64,000 bases of DNA from Oceanobacillus senegalensis (GTDB lineage Bacteria; Bacillota; Bacilli; Bacillales; Amphibacillaceae): the NCBI RefSeq assembly GCF_900176885.1, contig NZ_LT839648.1, forward strand, positions 2,298,765-2,362,764, written 5' to 3'. The position numbers and the translations under genes are program-made. This document shows, in pieces, positions 36,998 through 47,089 of the stretch (the first letter of the stretch is position 1; the number at the start of each line of letters is the position of its first letter). A model generated the notes under the pieces. The model worked only from the letters and a program-made list of their open reading frames with translations. It searched no databases and was not told the DNA's origin.

Positions 36998-37034
36998 AAA
37001 AAGGCATCACCAATTAAAATGGTGATGCCTTTTT
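36998..37034 (-). terminator. Terminator of xpt-pbuX
   Basis: Perfect 15-bp stem (aaaaaggcatcacca / tggtgatgccttttt), ending at the pbuX stop. Confidence 0.9.
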
Positions 37035-37035
37035 A

Positions 37036-38948
<1,913 letters not shown>

Positions 38949-38965
38949 TTAAAAACTGAAATTCA

Positions 38966-39147
38966 TAGAAAAAAGCCCGAAAGATATGCTTCTACTATGA
39001 AGAAGCATATCTTTCGGGCTTTCACCAAGCCAAAATATAATGAAAGAAGCACAAAAGATACAATCTATCATTATCTGCTTTTCATAGTCGGTTTATTTAC
39101 GGTAAACCGGTAGAAACTTGCAAGCCATATTCTTGCGATTATATGAA
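38966..39147 (-). promoter_or_regulatory. Guanine-class purine riboswitch with intrinsic terminator
   Basis: The minus-strand RNA shows the purine aptamer: P1 from 39147 (ttcatataatc) closing with gactatgaa at 39081, P2 with loop GAATATGG, then the conserved GCAAGTTTCTACC junction, and P3 with CCGTAAA. The pyrimidine before the 3' P1 strand (gaCtatg) is C, the guanine/hypoxanthine-specific state. Downstream, a perfect 20-bp hairpin (38972-39022) with a T-run forms the terminator, giving an OFF switch for xpt-pbuX. Confidence 0.93.
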
Positions 39148-39175
39148 AACAGTATTCAATTAAGATGATGTCATT

Positions 39176-39203
39176 AGTATAACACGGATTTCCTAAATTA
39201 CAA
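39176..39203 (-). promoter_or_regulatory. Promoter of xpt-pbuX
   Basis: TTGTAA and TATACT with a 16-bp spacer on the minus strand, placed about 28 bp upstream of the aptamer. Confidence 0.65.
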
Positions 39204-39273
39204 CCCGAACATTAAATAAAAAAAATGTTTTATCATTCGTATATTGTATTGAAAACATTTTCGTTTATCTCCA

Positions 39274-39331
39274 CATAAAATGATTTCCTCTATTTTTAAG
39301 GTGGGGGTATTACTGCCCCTTAATCTGCGAG
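39274..39331 (+). repeat. Dispersed palindromic repeat, copy 1
   Basis: The block with aaaatgatt, then a ctctatttttaaggtggggg stretch, tattactgccccttaa and tctgcga recurs at 54090-54150 (same strand) and 60259-60310 (opposite strand). GGGG-tattactg-CCCC forms a short hairpin at its core. Only the core is present in this copy. It has no coding capacity. Confidence 0.7.
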
Positions 39332-39356
39332 AACACTATATTAATATTAAATTAAA

Positions 39357-39385
39357 AGACCAGCTTCTAACAAAGAAGCTGGTCT
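39357..39385 (-). terminator. Terminator-like hairpin
   Basis: Perfect 12-bp stem (agaccagcttct / agaagctggtct) with a 5-nt loop. The minus strand continues TTTAATTTAAT. It may end csgA transcription, although it lies about 260 bp downstream. Confidence 0.6.
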
Positions 39386-39442
39386 TGATTATAAACTATG
39401 TAGTACAGGCCACATTTGCCGTATTTATATAATAAAAAGTTT

Positions 39443-39540
39443 TAAACCACCACTTCACAAAGTGGGTGTTCGCAGAAATCTTCCTGCCTTCCGCTACTTT
39501 GACGGCCCGGCATTAGGATTCCGATGTAAAACTCCCTATT
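39443..39540 (-). mobile_element. Possible IS200/IS605-type end or guide-RNA remnant
   Basis: GC-rich block. Read on the minus strand it ends ...gcgaacacccactttgtgaa gtggtggttt, with a hairpin (cccacttt...aagtggtgg), and is preceded by an aatgccgggccgtcaaagta segment. Closing hairpins of this form resemble the 3' ends of IS605/TnpB elements and their omega RNAs. No tnpA or tnpB remains nearby. The identification rests on resemblance only. Confidence 0.3.
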
Positions 39541-39644
39541 ATCTACTTAGAGGTTAAAACTTAAATTAAATACGTACAATGCAGCTTGTACTTATATAGT
39601 ACACTTTCTCATCTGATATTACAATAGTAAATTTCTACCAAGTG

Positions 39645-39893
39645 TTAAAATAACAGCTCGAAAATCTCCGTTAATTGTTGAACACGTTCATCATTTTGAA
39701 CATTCTTAGCATAGTTTAACTCATTTTCAAGGACGTTATCTAAGTAAGTAATTTCGTCATCTTCAAGGTCCTCCACGAATTGCTCTTCACTTCCATATTG
39801 ATTCTGCTCCATCTTTTTAACGATAATCTGACAAAGCTCATTTTCGCTATAATTGGACAAAGATTCACGCAGATATTTTAGAGTATTATCGAT
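39645..39893 (-). CDS. csgA: Sporulation-specific acid-soluble protein CsgA, apparent ATC start
   Basis: A small acidic sporulation protein made under sigma-G in B. subtilis; its function is unclear. Read from 39893 it gives 82 residues (x-DNTLKYLRESLSNYSENELC...), matching the length and opening (MDVTLGYLRESLSNHLENEVC as I recall it) of CsgA. The first codon is ATC: the frame has a TGA three codons upstream, no ATG/GTG/TTG comes before residue 12 (TTG, 39860), and AGAGGTGA lies 6 nt before the ATC. So either ATC is used as a rare start or an ATG has mutated. It follows sspL by 20 nt under the same sigma-G-like promoter. Confidence 0.8.
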   Translation of the reverse strand: MDNTLKYLRESLSNYSENELCQIIVKKMEQNQYGSEEQFVEDLEDDEITYLDNVLENELNYAKNVQNDERVQQLTEIFELLF

Positions 39894-39913
39894 GTCAGCT
39901 CACCTCTTTGCAT

Positions 39914-40048
39914 TCAAATCTTTGTATTTTTCTTTTTCGCACGTTGTTCTAATTGTGATTTAGGTTGCTGATCTGCTACATCCTCCGTCAATCCTTGGGG
40001 GTTAACACTTGAATTTACTCTTTTTTTACTTCGTTTTTTATCTGTCAT
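39914..40048 (-). CDS. sspL: Small acid-soluble spore protein L
   Basis: This minor spore-core protein has 44 residues, starting MTDKKRSKKRVNSSVNPQG and ending QLEQRAKKKNTKI. It aligns by eye with B. subtilis SspL (VTPQG... P-K-x-L-E-x-RAKKSNTK). The protein is basic, without hydrophobic segments. The ATG has GGAGGTG 6-7 nt upstream. A sigma-G-like promoter lies just before it, and csgA follows, so the pair is probably one forespore operon. Confidence 0.85.
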   Translation of the reverse strand: MTDKKRSKKRVNSSVNPQGLTEDVADQQPKSQLEQRAKKKNTKI

Positions 40049-40066
40049 ATGAACACCTCCAATATT

Positions 40067-40095
40067 TAGTATTACTAAATCATTTTAATGTATGC
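40067..40095 (-). promoter_or_regulatory. Sigma-G-type promoter of sspL-csgA
   Basis: On the minus strand GCATA (40095-40091) and AATACTA (40073-40067) are separated by 17 bp, close to the sigma-G consensus. This agrees with the forespore function of both genes downstream. Confidence 0.65.
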
Positions 40096-40316
40096 TTAAT
40101 TGATATAAGAAATATAAAAAGAGCGTAACCAAATATGGTTCGCCCCACTTATAATTTGTTATTTATCTTCACAGTAGAGAAATTAGGTGCAGTAATTTCG
40201 GCCACCCATGAAAGCACAGTGTAATTCCGTAGCAATATTTTTACGCACTAATTATCGTATAAAGTTTGTGAACATAAAAAAGACTATCTACCATAAAAAA
40301 CGTATATAAAAACAGA

Positions 40317-41915
40317 TTATTTGTTAGCTAATCCCTCATACTTATCTCTTAACGTCCGTTTCAATACTTTCCCGCTTGGATTTTTAGGTAATTGCTTTGT
40401 TATTTCATAATACTTAGGTATTTTAAATTTAGATAATTTCTGTTTACAAAAGTCACGAACATCTTTTATAGATATGTCATATCCGTCTTTTGGTACGATA
40501 ATAGCGGTAATGGCCTCTATCCAATATGCATCAGGAATACCGATAACCGCAACCTCTGAAACTCCCGCCATTTCATAAATGGCTTCCTCAACTTCCCGAC
40601 TTGAAACATTGACGCCGCCTGTATTAATCATATCCTTTTTCCGGTCAATAATTGTAATGTATCCTTCCTCATCCATCACCCCTAAATCTCCACTGTGAAA
40701 CCAGCCATTACGAAAAACTTGCGCTGTTTTTTCTAAATCATGCAGATACCCTTTCATAGCATGTGGTGTACGATGAACAATCTCACCAATTTCTCCCCTA
40801 GCTACTTCATTATCGTTGTCATCAACAATTTTTGTTTGACAATTTAGAACAGGTAAGCCAGCAGACCCTAATTTTGTTAACTGTTCTTCTGGCTTAAGTA
40901 CTGTTACAAGGGGGGCAACCTCTGTTTGCCCATAACAATTCCAAAGCCCAACTTGTGGCAAGCGTTCACTTAATTCTTTAATTATTTCACGTGGCATAAT
41001 AGCTGCACCATAGTACCCTTTCCGTAAAGAAGATAAATCACGTTTATCAAAATCCGGATGTCTTAAAAGCCCAATCCAAACTGTTGGTGGACAGAATAGG
41101 GATGTTACTTTTTCTACTTCAATCGTCCTAAGTATGTCTTCTGGATTAGCTGAATCTAATATAACCCCACGTGAACCGACATAAACACTTGGTCCTAAAA
41201 ACACATGTAATTGCGCACTATGATAAAACGGTAATGCATGGATAGCTACATCTCTTTCTTCTATGTTCGCATCTACAATCGTGCTAACATATTCGCTGAT
41301 AATACTTTTATGTGTAAGCATAACTCCCTTAGGCCTTGACTCCGTACCACTTGTATATAAAACATGTGCCAAATCATCGTCTGCTATGTCAACATCGATA
41401 GTTTCAGTTGATTGTCCTTCACTAACCACTACGAGGGGCTTCCATGAAGATAGCTCTTTACTATTTGGTGCAGGAACATCCATTAGATATCGGAATGATA
41501 TGTCTAGATCCCCTACAGCTTCATCTAAAACAGGAGCATATTCTGCTGAAGCAACTAGTCCATTCGCACCGGCATGCTCTAAAATATACTGTACATCTGC
41601 AACTGTTAACATATAATTAATCGGAATCATAACCGCTCCCACACGAGCTAAAGCAAAATTGGTAACAACAAAGTCTAAGCTATTTTTAGACATGACTGTT
41701 ACCATATCTCCTTTTTTCATCCCATCTGATATAAATCCATGTGCCGTTTGATTGACTAGGTTATCCAATTCTTTATACGTTAATGTTCGACCATGGTATG
41801 TTATTGCAGCTTTATTCGAGTATCGATCCGTCGTACGAGATAAAAGGTCCCCAAGTGTGTTTCTCCTTACACGTTCTAACAACCTCTCTAGCTCCACATT
41901 TTCATTAATCTTCAT
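40317..41915 (-). CDS. AMP-forming acyl-CoA synthetase (fatty-acid-CoA ligase-like)
   Basis: This ANL-superfamily enzyme activates a carboxylic acid to acyl-CoA through an acyl-AMP. Motifs in its 532 residues are the P-loop LYTSGTESRPKGVMLTHKS near residue 190, the aromatic substrate region WNCYGQTEVAP near 330, GWFHSGDLGVMDEEGYITI and the hinge DRKKDMINTGGVNVSSREVEE, and the catalytic Lys in LPKNPSGKVLKRTL. The length and layout fit medium/long-chain fatty acid ligases. The exact substrate is not clear. AAGGAG precedes the ATG. Confidence 0.87.
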   Translation of the reverse strand: MKINENVELERLLERVRRNTLGDLLSRTTDRYSNKAAITYHGRTLTYKELDNLVNQTAHGFISDGMKKGDMVTVMSKNSLDFVVTNFALARVGAVMIPINYMLTVADVQYILEHAGANGLVASAEYAPVLDEAVGDLDISFRYLMDVPAPNSKELSSWKPLVVVSEGQSTETIDVDIADDDLAHVLYTSGTESRPKGVMLTHKSIISEYVSTIVDANIEERDVAIHALPFYHSAQLHVFLGPSVYVGSRGVILDSANPEDILRTIEVEKVTSLFCPPTVWIGLLRHPDFDKRDLSSLRKGYYGAAIMPREIIKELSERLPQVGLWNCYGQTEVAPLVTVLKPEEQLTKLGSAGLPVLNCQTKIVDDNDNEVARGEIGEIVHRTPHAMKGYLHDLEKTAQVFRNGWFHSGDLGVMDEEGYITIIDRKKDMINTGGVNVSSREVEEAIYEMAGVSEVAVIGIPDAYWIEAITAIIVPKDGYDISIKDVRDFCKQKLSKFKIPKYYEITKQLPKNPSGKVLKRTLRDKYEGLANK

Positions 41916-42133
41916 CTCACCACTCCTTATCGAAAATGAATGTTTTATCCAGTTGAATATTCCTTATTTTATTTTAATTCAGAAAATATAACATAGCAAC
42001 ATTACATTAACGACTAATGGTTTAATTAGAAAAGAACTTTTATAAATTAGACTTGTTATATATTTCTTTAACAACTAACAAAATTTCGACCTTCCCCTGT
42101 TTTAGTATCATATTTAATCCAAGCCCCTTAGCG

Positions 42134-43102
42134 CTAGCTTTGTTTAACTTTTTTAATATCAACTTCTTCTCCCTTCTCTTCTATTATTCTCGTAAAGAAT
42201 GTACCCGTAAAAATAACGGCACCATGTCTCTTAGATTCACTAACATTCATTGCATATACTAGACTAAGCGGTTGACCTAACCCCAAGCCTAGACCCAACA
42301 ACACACTAATTATTAGAAGAACATAAATTTCAGAAAATAGTGGTATTAGTGTAAAACTTACTGCGCTTATAAGTAAAGTTACTGTAAGTACTTTTCCTCT
42401 GCCAAAACGGTGAACTAGTGGAAATTGTAGCAATCTAATAAACACTGCCGATGCAGCGCAGACTGATATAATAATTCCAATAGTACTTGGTCTTAATCCA
42501 ATATTTGTACCCATCACGGGGAAATATGCCACAAATAAATCTTTGGAACTTAATACTAAACCAGAAATAATCATTGCTTTAAGTAAGTTTCTATTTTTGA
42601 GTAAAGAGAAAGTACTATCAACATCAACTGTTTTAGATGCCTCCAACTTCCCCCAAAAGGATTTTGGCAACATAATTACTATGCATATAACAAAAAGGAG
42701 CACTGCTACACTTACTCCAAATGCACTTTTAATCCCAAGTAATTCATAAATAAAACTAGATTGCATCGGTCCTATTAGTTCACCTACAGAGCCCATTAAG
42801 ACAAATAATGCAATCAATTTATCACGATTACCATCCAAATTACCTATTGTTTTCTGCATAGATATCAAACAACAAATAACTGAGCATCCCATACCTAACT
42901 GTGTAAAAAGTAATGCGTAATAGGATGGAAAGAACATTGGAATGCTAACGGATATAATCATTCCAATTGTACCAAATGAAGTCAGCTTCTTTGCTCCAAT
43001 CCTATCTAAAACTTTTCCTATTTTAATTGCTAATAACATTGGTAAAAAAGCATAGGCTGATACCAGTAATCCTATCTCTGCAATGGATGCCCTTAAACTG
43101 TG
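42134..43102 (-). pseudogene. Truncated MFS transporter
   Basis: The frame encodes helices 2 to about 10 of a 12-helix major facilitator protein (IKIGKVLDRIGAKKL is the loop 2-3 motif). Upstream the coding pattern continues without a start codon (RASIAEIGLLVSAYAFLPML) and stops at a TAA at 43105-43103, so helix 1 is lost. The C-terminus breaks after AMNVSESKRHGAVIFTG and ends in an unrelated charged tail, so helices 11-12 are lost too. From the first internal ATG it would be 301 aa. It is most likely a decayed transporter. Confidence 0.75.
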
Positions 43103-43155
43103 TTAAGGCTGGAAATATTATATATTACATTGTTAGTATTTTTCTTTAAAACAAA

Positions 43156-43182
43156 AAAGAGCACATCTTTTCATGTACTCTT
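43156..43182 (-). terminator. Terminator of the exonuclease gene
   Basis: aagag(c)acat / atgt(a)ctctt stem directly at the stop codon, with TTTTTTG following on the minus strand. Confidence 0.75.
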
Positions 43183-43795
43183 ACTTGATATATAACTTTC
43201 TCTTTTTCCTTGCTCGTTTCACTTTTGGTGGAACATATCCCCGTTCATAAATTTTTCCTTTTGCCATATGAAAATGTTCTAAAATGGTATCCACTGAGCT
43301 TGTTTCATATTTCTCGAATAATTTCATCATGATTCTTGCAGCCACTCGGGCATCCTCTAATGCATGATGGTGTTCTAATTCGAAACCGTGAAATGCCGCT
43401 AGAGTATTTAACTTATGATTCTCTAAATCAGGCCAAACTTTTTGTGATAGTTTAACAGTACAGAGGTAATCTAATTGCGGATATGAGAGCTGATAATGAT
43501 CTAATGTGTTACGAATAACGCTCATATCAAAACTAGCATTATGAGCTATGACAAGCTCGCCCCAAATATATTCCCTTAATTTTGGCCATAACTCCGGAAA
43601 TGTCGGAGCATCCATAACATCCTTTTCCTGTATACCATGAATATAGGTATTTAATGTGCTAAATGACGTCATCGGATTAATCAAACTATAAAACTCATCC
43701 ACTATTTCCTTCTCATTAGCCACCACAATACCAATCGCACAAGGACTGTGACGCTTTTCATTCGCAGTTTCAAAATCGATAGAAATAAATTTCAT
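43181..43795 (-). CDS. DnaQ-like 3'-5' exonuclease
   Basis: A 204-residue DEDDh exonuclease like the DNA polymerase III epsilon domain. Exo I is FISIDFETANE (Asp and Glu), Exo II LVIAHNASFDMSVI (Asp), and Exo III HHALEDARVAARI (His and Asp). A basic tail (VKRARKKRKL) may bind nucleic acid. There is no polymerase or helicase domain, so it is a stand-alone nuclease with an unknown role in repair or RNA processing. Confidence 0.87.
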   Translation of the reverse strand: MKFISIDFETANEKRHSPCAIGIVVANEKEIVDEFYSLINPMTSFSTLNTYIHGIQEKDVMDAPTFPELWPKLREYIWGELVIAHNASFDMSVIRNTLDHYQLSYPQLDYLCTVKLSQKVWPDLENHKLNTLAAFHGFELEHHHALEDARVAARIMMKLFEKYETSSVDTILEHFHMAKGKIYERGYVPPKVKRARKKRKLYIK

Positions 43796-43837
43796 CTAAC
43801 TATAATTCCTCTTCTTTCTGTTTTATTCCATGAATTA

Positions 43838-44536
43838 TTATGGTTTAACCTTCATAATATCCCAGTTAGTAATAATACCATCAAGTTTTTCAGTAGGTTC
43901 TCCATTCTTTGTTATTAGAAGCGCTTCAAGGCGTTGGCCATTTCCAATCTGCTCCTTAAACATTTCTAATGCCTCAAAGACAGAGCTATTACCGGAAATA
44001 AATTTATAATTATGAGGTTCTTCATATTCTAACACGGCTTCTAGTTTTGTTTCCATGATATTTTTATTATCCTCACTGGCTTGATTAGCTAACCAGTTCG
44101 TTATCCCCTTTTGTGTAATAAGCCCTTTAAATTCTCTCCCACGATAAATAGGAAACTTCGAAAAATCATTTATATATATAGCATTTAATAACTTTTTAAT
44201 AGGTGCATCCAATTGAAAGGTACAAACGTTACGATAAAAAACTTGAAAAACACGTCTGGGATGAGTTAGTTCCTTTTCTATCTTTGCCATTTTTTCTACC
44301 ACTTTTTCATGCGGTTCAGCAATAACATAGCTTGCATTTGTTCGGTCATGAATAATTGCATTTCTTAGTTCCGCAAATTCTAATAGATCGTCACTATACT
44401 GCTTTACAATAGGATTCGATTTTCTCAATATCTTTACAGCTCTTGAAAATCCAACATCTTTTTTATGTATAAGTAAGGATCTTAGCCCTTTTTCAATTCG
44501 ATTAAAACTAGCAAGAAAAATATCTGAATTATGCAT
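43838..44536 (-). CDS. HEPN-like domain fused to a CBS pair
   Basis: The 232-residue product has two parts. The N-terminal helical half (residues 1-100) contains AELRNAIIHDRTN, with Arg58-x4-His63. This is the Rx4-6H signature of HEPN domains, which are often RNases or nucleotide-binding modules. The C-terminal half carries two CBS motifs (about 105-150 and 185-230: FSKFPIYRGREFKGLITQ and LEALLITKNGEPTEKLDGII), which usually bind adenine nucleotides. The ATG at 44536 has AGGAG upstream and is better than the in-frame ATG at 44578. There is no obvious partner gene; the neighbours are the exonuclease and an MBL hydrolase. The idea of a nucleotide-gated RNase is inference. Confidence 0.6.
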   Translation of the reverse strand: MHNSDIFLASFNRIEKGLRSLLIHKKDVGFSRAVKILRKSNPIVKQYSDDLLEFAELRNAIIHDRTNASYVIAEPHEKVVEKMAKIEKELTHPRRVFQVFYRNVCTFQLDAPIKKLLNAIYINDFSKFPIYRGREFKGLITQKGITNWLANQASEDNKNIMETKLEAVLEYEEPHNYKFISGNSSVFEALEMFKEQIGNGQRLEALLITKNGEPTEKLDGIITNWDIMKVKP

Positions 44537-44650
44537 ATCTAAACTCCTATAGCAATTTTTCCAATATATATCCATCACCTGACACCGTAGATGGTCATCC
44601 TATCCTAATTGGCAGATTTTAATATTTTATTGATATATTTCGCCGTATAT

Positions 44651-45574
44651 TTATTTTTCTATAGCCAGAAAGTTAATTTCACCTTCCATGACACGTCGTT
44701 CAACATGACCGATATCTTCTAGGTAAATAAACCGGGTAATAATAGCCATAAATGCACTAATTTGATAATTCTCTCCATATATTTCTTCACATACTTGAGT
44801 AACTGTTTTCGGTTCATTTTCCACCATATGATAAATCTGTTCTAAACGATATTGATGCTTTTCTCTAATTTCCACCACTCGTTGCTGTAAATCAAAAATA
44901 GGTTCGCCATGTCCTGGTAAAGAAATTTTAGGTAAATAATTTTCTACTTTATCCAATGAACTAAAATAATCCTTTAGTGGGTTAAATTCTACCCCAGACC
45001 ATAATCCAATAACAGGTGAGACCTCTTTCAATACATGGTCTCCCACAATCATGGTTCCTTTCTCTTGATTGTAAAAACAATACTGGTCTTCCGCATGACC
45101 AGGTGTCCAAATAGTTTCATACAGATAATCCCCAAGCTTGATGGGTTGAGTTTCTTCAAAAAGTTCGTCCGGAGTGAAGTCGAATATAGATATTTCTCCT
45201 CGTGAACCTTTAGATAATTCGTCACCACCGTATTTTTTAATCAGTTGGTTAAACTGCTCTAGAGAAAGGTTACGTCTTCTTTCCATCACCTCCAACCCTT
45301 CCTTTGATACAATAACAGGAACGCCTACTACTTCCTGAAACCATCTAGCTAACCCAATATGATCCTCATGTGTATGAGTTAGAACGACCTTTTCAACCTT
45401 TATGCCTGATTTTAATACTTCTTCCCAAATATCAATAGCTTCTTGTTGATTGGTCCCTGTATCAATAACTGTATAGCCATTCGTTCCCTCTATTAAATAA
45501 CTATTAACATTACCCATCCCAAATGGAAATTGTACAACTAGTTTATAAATATCATCCGTCATTTTGGTAAACAT
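44651..45574 (-). CDS. MBL-fold metallo-hydrolase
   Basis: This metallo-beta-lactamase-fold hydrolase has 307 residues. Zinc ligands are in VVLTHTHEDHIGLARW (HxHxDH), WTPGHAEDQY, MIVGDHVL and LPGHGEPI. A helical C-terminal domain (about 230-300) follows, as in glyoxalase II-like and lactonase-like proteins with a winged-helix tail. The substrate is not predictable from sequence. AAGGGG lies upstream of the ATG. Confidence 0.83.
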   Translation of the reverse strand: MFTKMTDDIYKLVVQFPFGMGNVNSYLIEGTNGYTVIDTGTNQQEAIDIWEEVLKSGIKVEKVVLTHTHEDHIGLARWFQEVVGVPVIVSKEGLEVMERRRNLSLEQFNQLIKKYGGDELSKGSRGEISIFDFTPDELFEETQPIKLGDYLYETIWTPGHAEDQYCFYNQEKGTMIVGDHVLKEVSPVIGLWSGVEFNPLKDYFSSLDKVENYLPKISLPGHGEPIFDLQQRVVEIREKHQYRLEQIYHMVENEPKTVTQVCEEIYGENYQISAFMAIITRFIYLEDIGHVERRVMEGEINFLAIEK

Positions 45575-45674
45575 AAATTGACCCCTTTAAAAGATTACTT
45601 TCTATTTATTATTCTAACTTTCCTTCATTCGTTTGCAACATAAATCATTTCTTTAAAAATTTTACTCTATTATA

Positions 45675-45703
45675 TTGACAACCAACAATTTAGGATGTAT
45701 AGT
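45675..45703 (+). promoter_or_regulatory. Promoter of the S-box metE-like gene
   Basis: TTGACA and TATAGT with a 17-bp spacer, about 29 bp upstream of the SAM riboswitch. Confidence 0.78.
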
Positions 45704-45731
45704 TATCTCTAAATTTAATATAACGTCAATG

Positions 45732-45890
45732 TTCTTATCAAGAGAGGTGGAGGGACTGGCCCTTAGAAGCCTCGGCAGCGGACTATTATAGTACTGTGCC
45801 AATTCCAGTAGCAACATGCTAGAAGATAAGAAGAGTAACTAGTCATTATAATTGTCTAACCCTCTTCTTATCTTAAGGAGAGGGTTTTCT
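45732..45890 (+). promoter_or_regulatory. SAM-I riboswitch (S box) with terminator
   Basis: Typical S-box blocks are present: P1 ttcttatc / gataagaa (45732-45739, 45825-45832), agagaggtggagggactggc, agaagcctcggcagcgga and gtgccaattccag. The terminator is aaccctct / agagggtt (45858-45886) plus TTTTCT. The antiterminator is an 11-bp perfect match of gataagaagag (45825-45835), which includes the 3' strand of P1, with ctcttcttatc (45862-45872). SAM should therefore cause early termination. Confidence 0.95.
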
Positions 45891-45918
45891 AATTAAAAAT
45901 TTTTGGAGGAGAATTTAA

Positions 45919-47022
45919 ATGACTAAAACACTAGTAAAAGCGCCTTTTCGAGCTGATCATGTAGGAAGTTTATTACGCCCAGAAAGGATTCACAAAGCTA
46001 GAAAGGATTTTCAAGAAGGGAACATAACAGCATCAAAACTACATGAAATTGAAACAGAAGAAATCAAACGAATTGTTGACAAGCAAATTGAAGTAGGGCT
46101 TCAAGCCGTGACAGATGGGGAATTCAGACGCAGATTCTGGCATACTGATTTCTTAGAACATCTAAATGGAGTGGAGGGATATATACCGGAACACGGATTT
46201 GCTTTTAAAGGGGAAGAAACAGAAAGATATGATGTTCGTGTTATCGGGAAAATTTCCTTTAACCAAGATCATCCACATGTAAAGGATTTTATCGAATTTA
46301 AAAACATCGTTGGTGATCGCGCTATACCGAAGCAAACAATCCCAAGTCCTAACCAATTATTTAATGCAGGAATTCGCAACTTAGAAATTTATCCTGACAT
46401 TGAAGAATATGCAAATGATATTATCCAAGCATATCGTGATGCTATCAAAGCTTTCTACGATGCTGGTTGTCGTTACCTACAATTAGATGATGTTTATATT
46501 GCTGGACTAAATGCACCAGAAATACCATTTAATGATAGTGGATATGCTCGTGAAGAGCTTATTGATTTAGCATTACGTGTCGCTAATGGTGTTTTAGAAG
46601 ATAAACCTGAAGATTTAATTATAACCACCCACCTTTGCCGAGGTAACTACCGCTCAAAATGGGCATTTGAAGGAAGTTATGCCAAAATTGCTCCAACCTT
46701 ATTTGCTAAGGAAAAAGTAAATGGATTCTTTCTAGAATATGATGATGATCGTTCAGGTAATTTCCAACCACTAGAACACATTCCAAATGGTGGCCCACAA
46801 GTTGTATTGGGCGTATTCACTTCTAAAAATGGAAAACTAGAGGATAAGGAAAACATTAAAGCGCGTGTCGAAGAAGCAACAAAATATGTGCCATTAGAAC
46901 AGTTATGCATAAGCCCACAATGCGGATTTGCATCTACTCACCATGGGAATATTTTAACCGAGGAAGAGCAGTGGGAAAAATTGAAATATATTGTAGATAT
47001 CTCAAAAGAAATTTGGGGATAA
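45919..47022 (+). CDS. Cobalamin-independent methionine synthase-like protein (MetE C-terminal domain, YxjG/YxjH family)
   Basis: A 367-residue protein homologous to the C-terminal catalytic half of MetE. FRADHVGSLLRPERIHKAR opens the TIM barrel, VTDGEFRRRFWHTDF follows, and the zinc ligands appear in TTHLCRGNYRS (His, Cys) and SPQCGFAST (Cys). It lacks the N-terminal half of full MetE. YxjG/YxjH-type proteins in B. subtilis are also S-box controlled, which fits the leader here, so a role in methionine supply or methyl transfer is likely. GGAGGAG precedes the ATG. Confidence 0.88.
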   Translation: MTKTLVKAPFRADHVGSLLRPERIHKARKDFQEGNITASKLHEIETEEIKRIVDKQIEVGLQAVTDGEFRRRFWHTDFLEHLNGVEGYIPEHGFAFKGEETERYDVRVIGKISFNQDHPHVKDFIEFKNIVGDRAIPKQTIPSPNQLFNAGIRNLEIYPDIEEYANDIIQAYRDAIKAFYDAGCRYLQLDDVYIAGLNAPEIPFNDSGYAREELIDLALRVANGVLEDKPEDLIITTHLCRGNYRSKWAFEGSYAKIAPTLFAKEKVNGFFLEYDDDRSGNFQPLEHIPNGGPQVVLGVFTSKNGKLEDKENIKARVEEATKYVPLEQLCISPQCGFASTHHGNILTEEEQWEKLKYIVDISKEIWG

Positions 47023-47027
47023 ATAAT

Positions 47028-47055
47028 AAGCGAGCAACTGCAGGGTTGCTCGCTT
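47028..47055. terminator. Terminator between metE-like gene and menC
   Basis: Stem aagcgagcaac / gttgctcgctt followed by TTTTC; placed between convergent genes. Confidence 0.87.
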
Positions 47056-47089
47056 TTTTCAGATAATGTAGAATTTAGAAACCTTCAAC

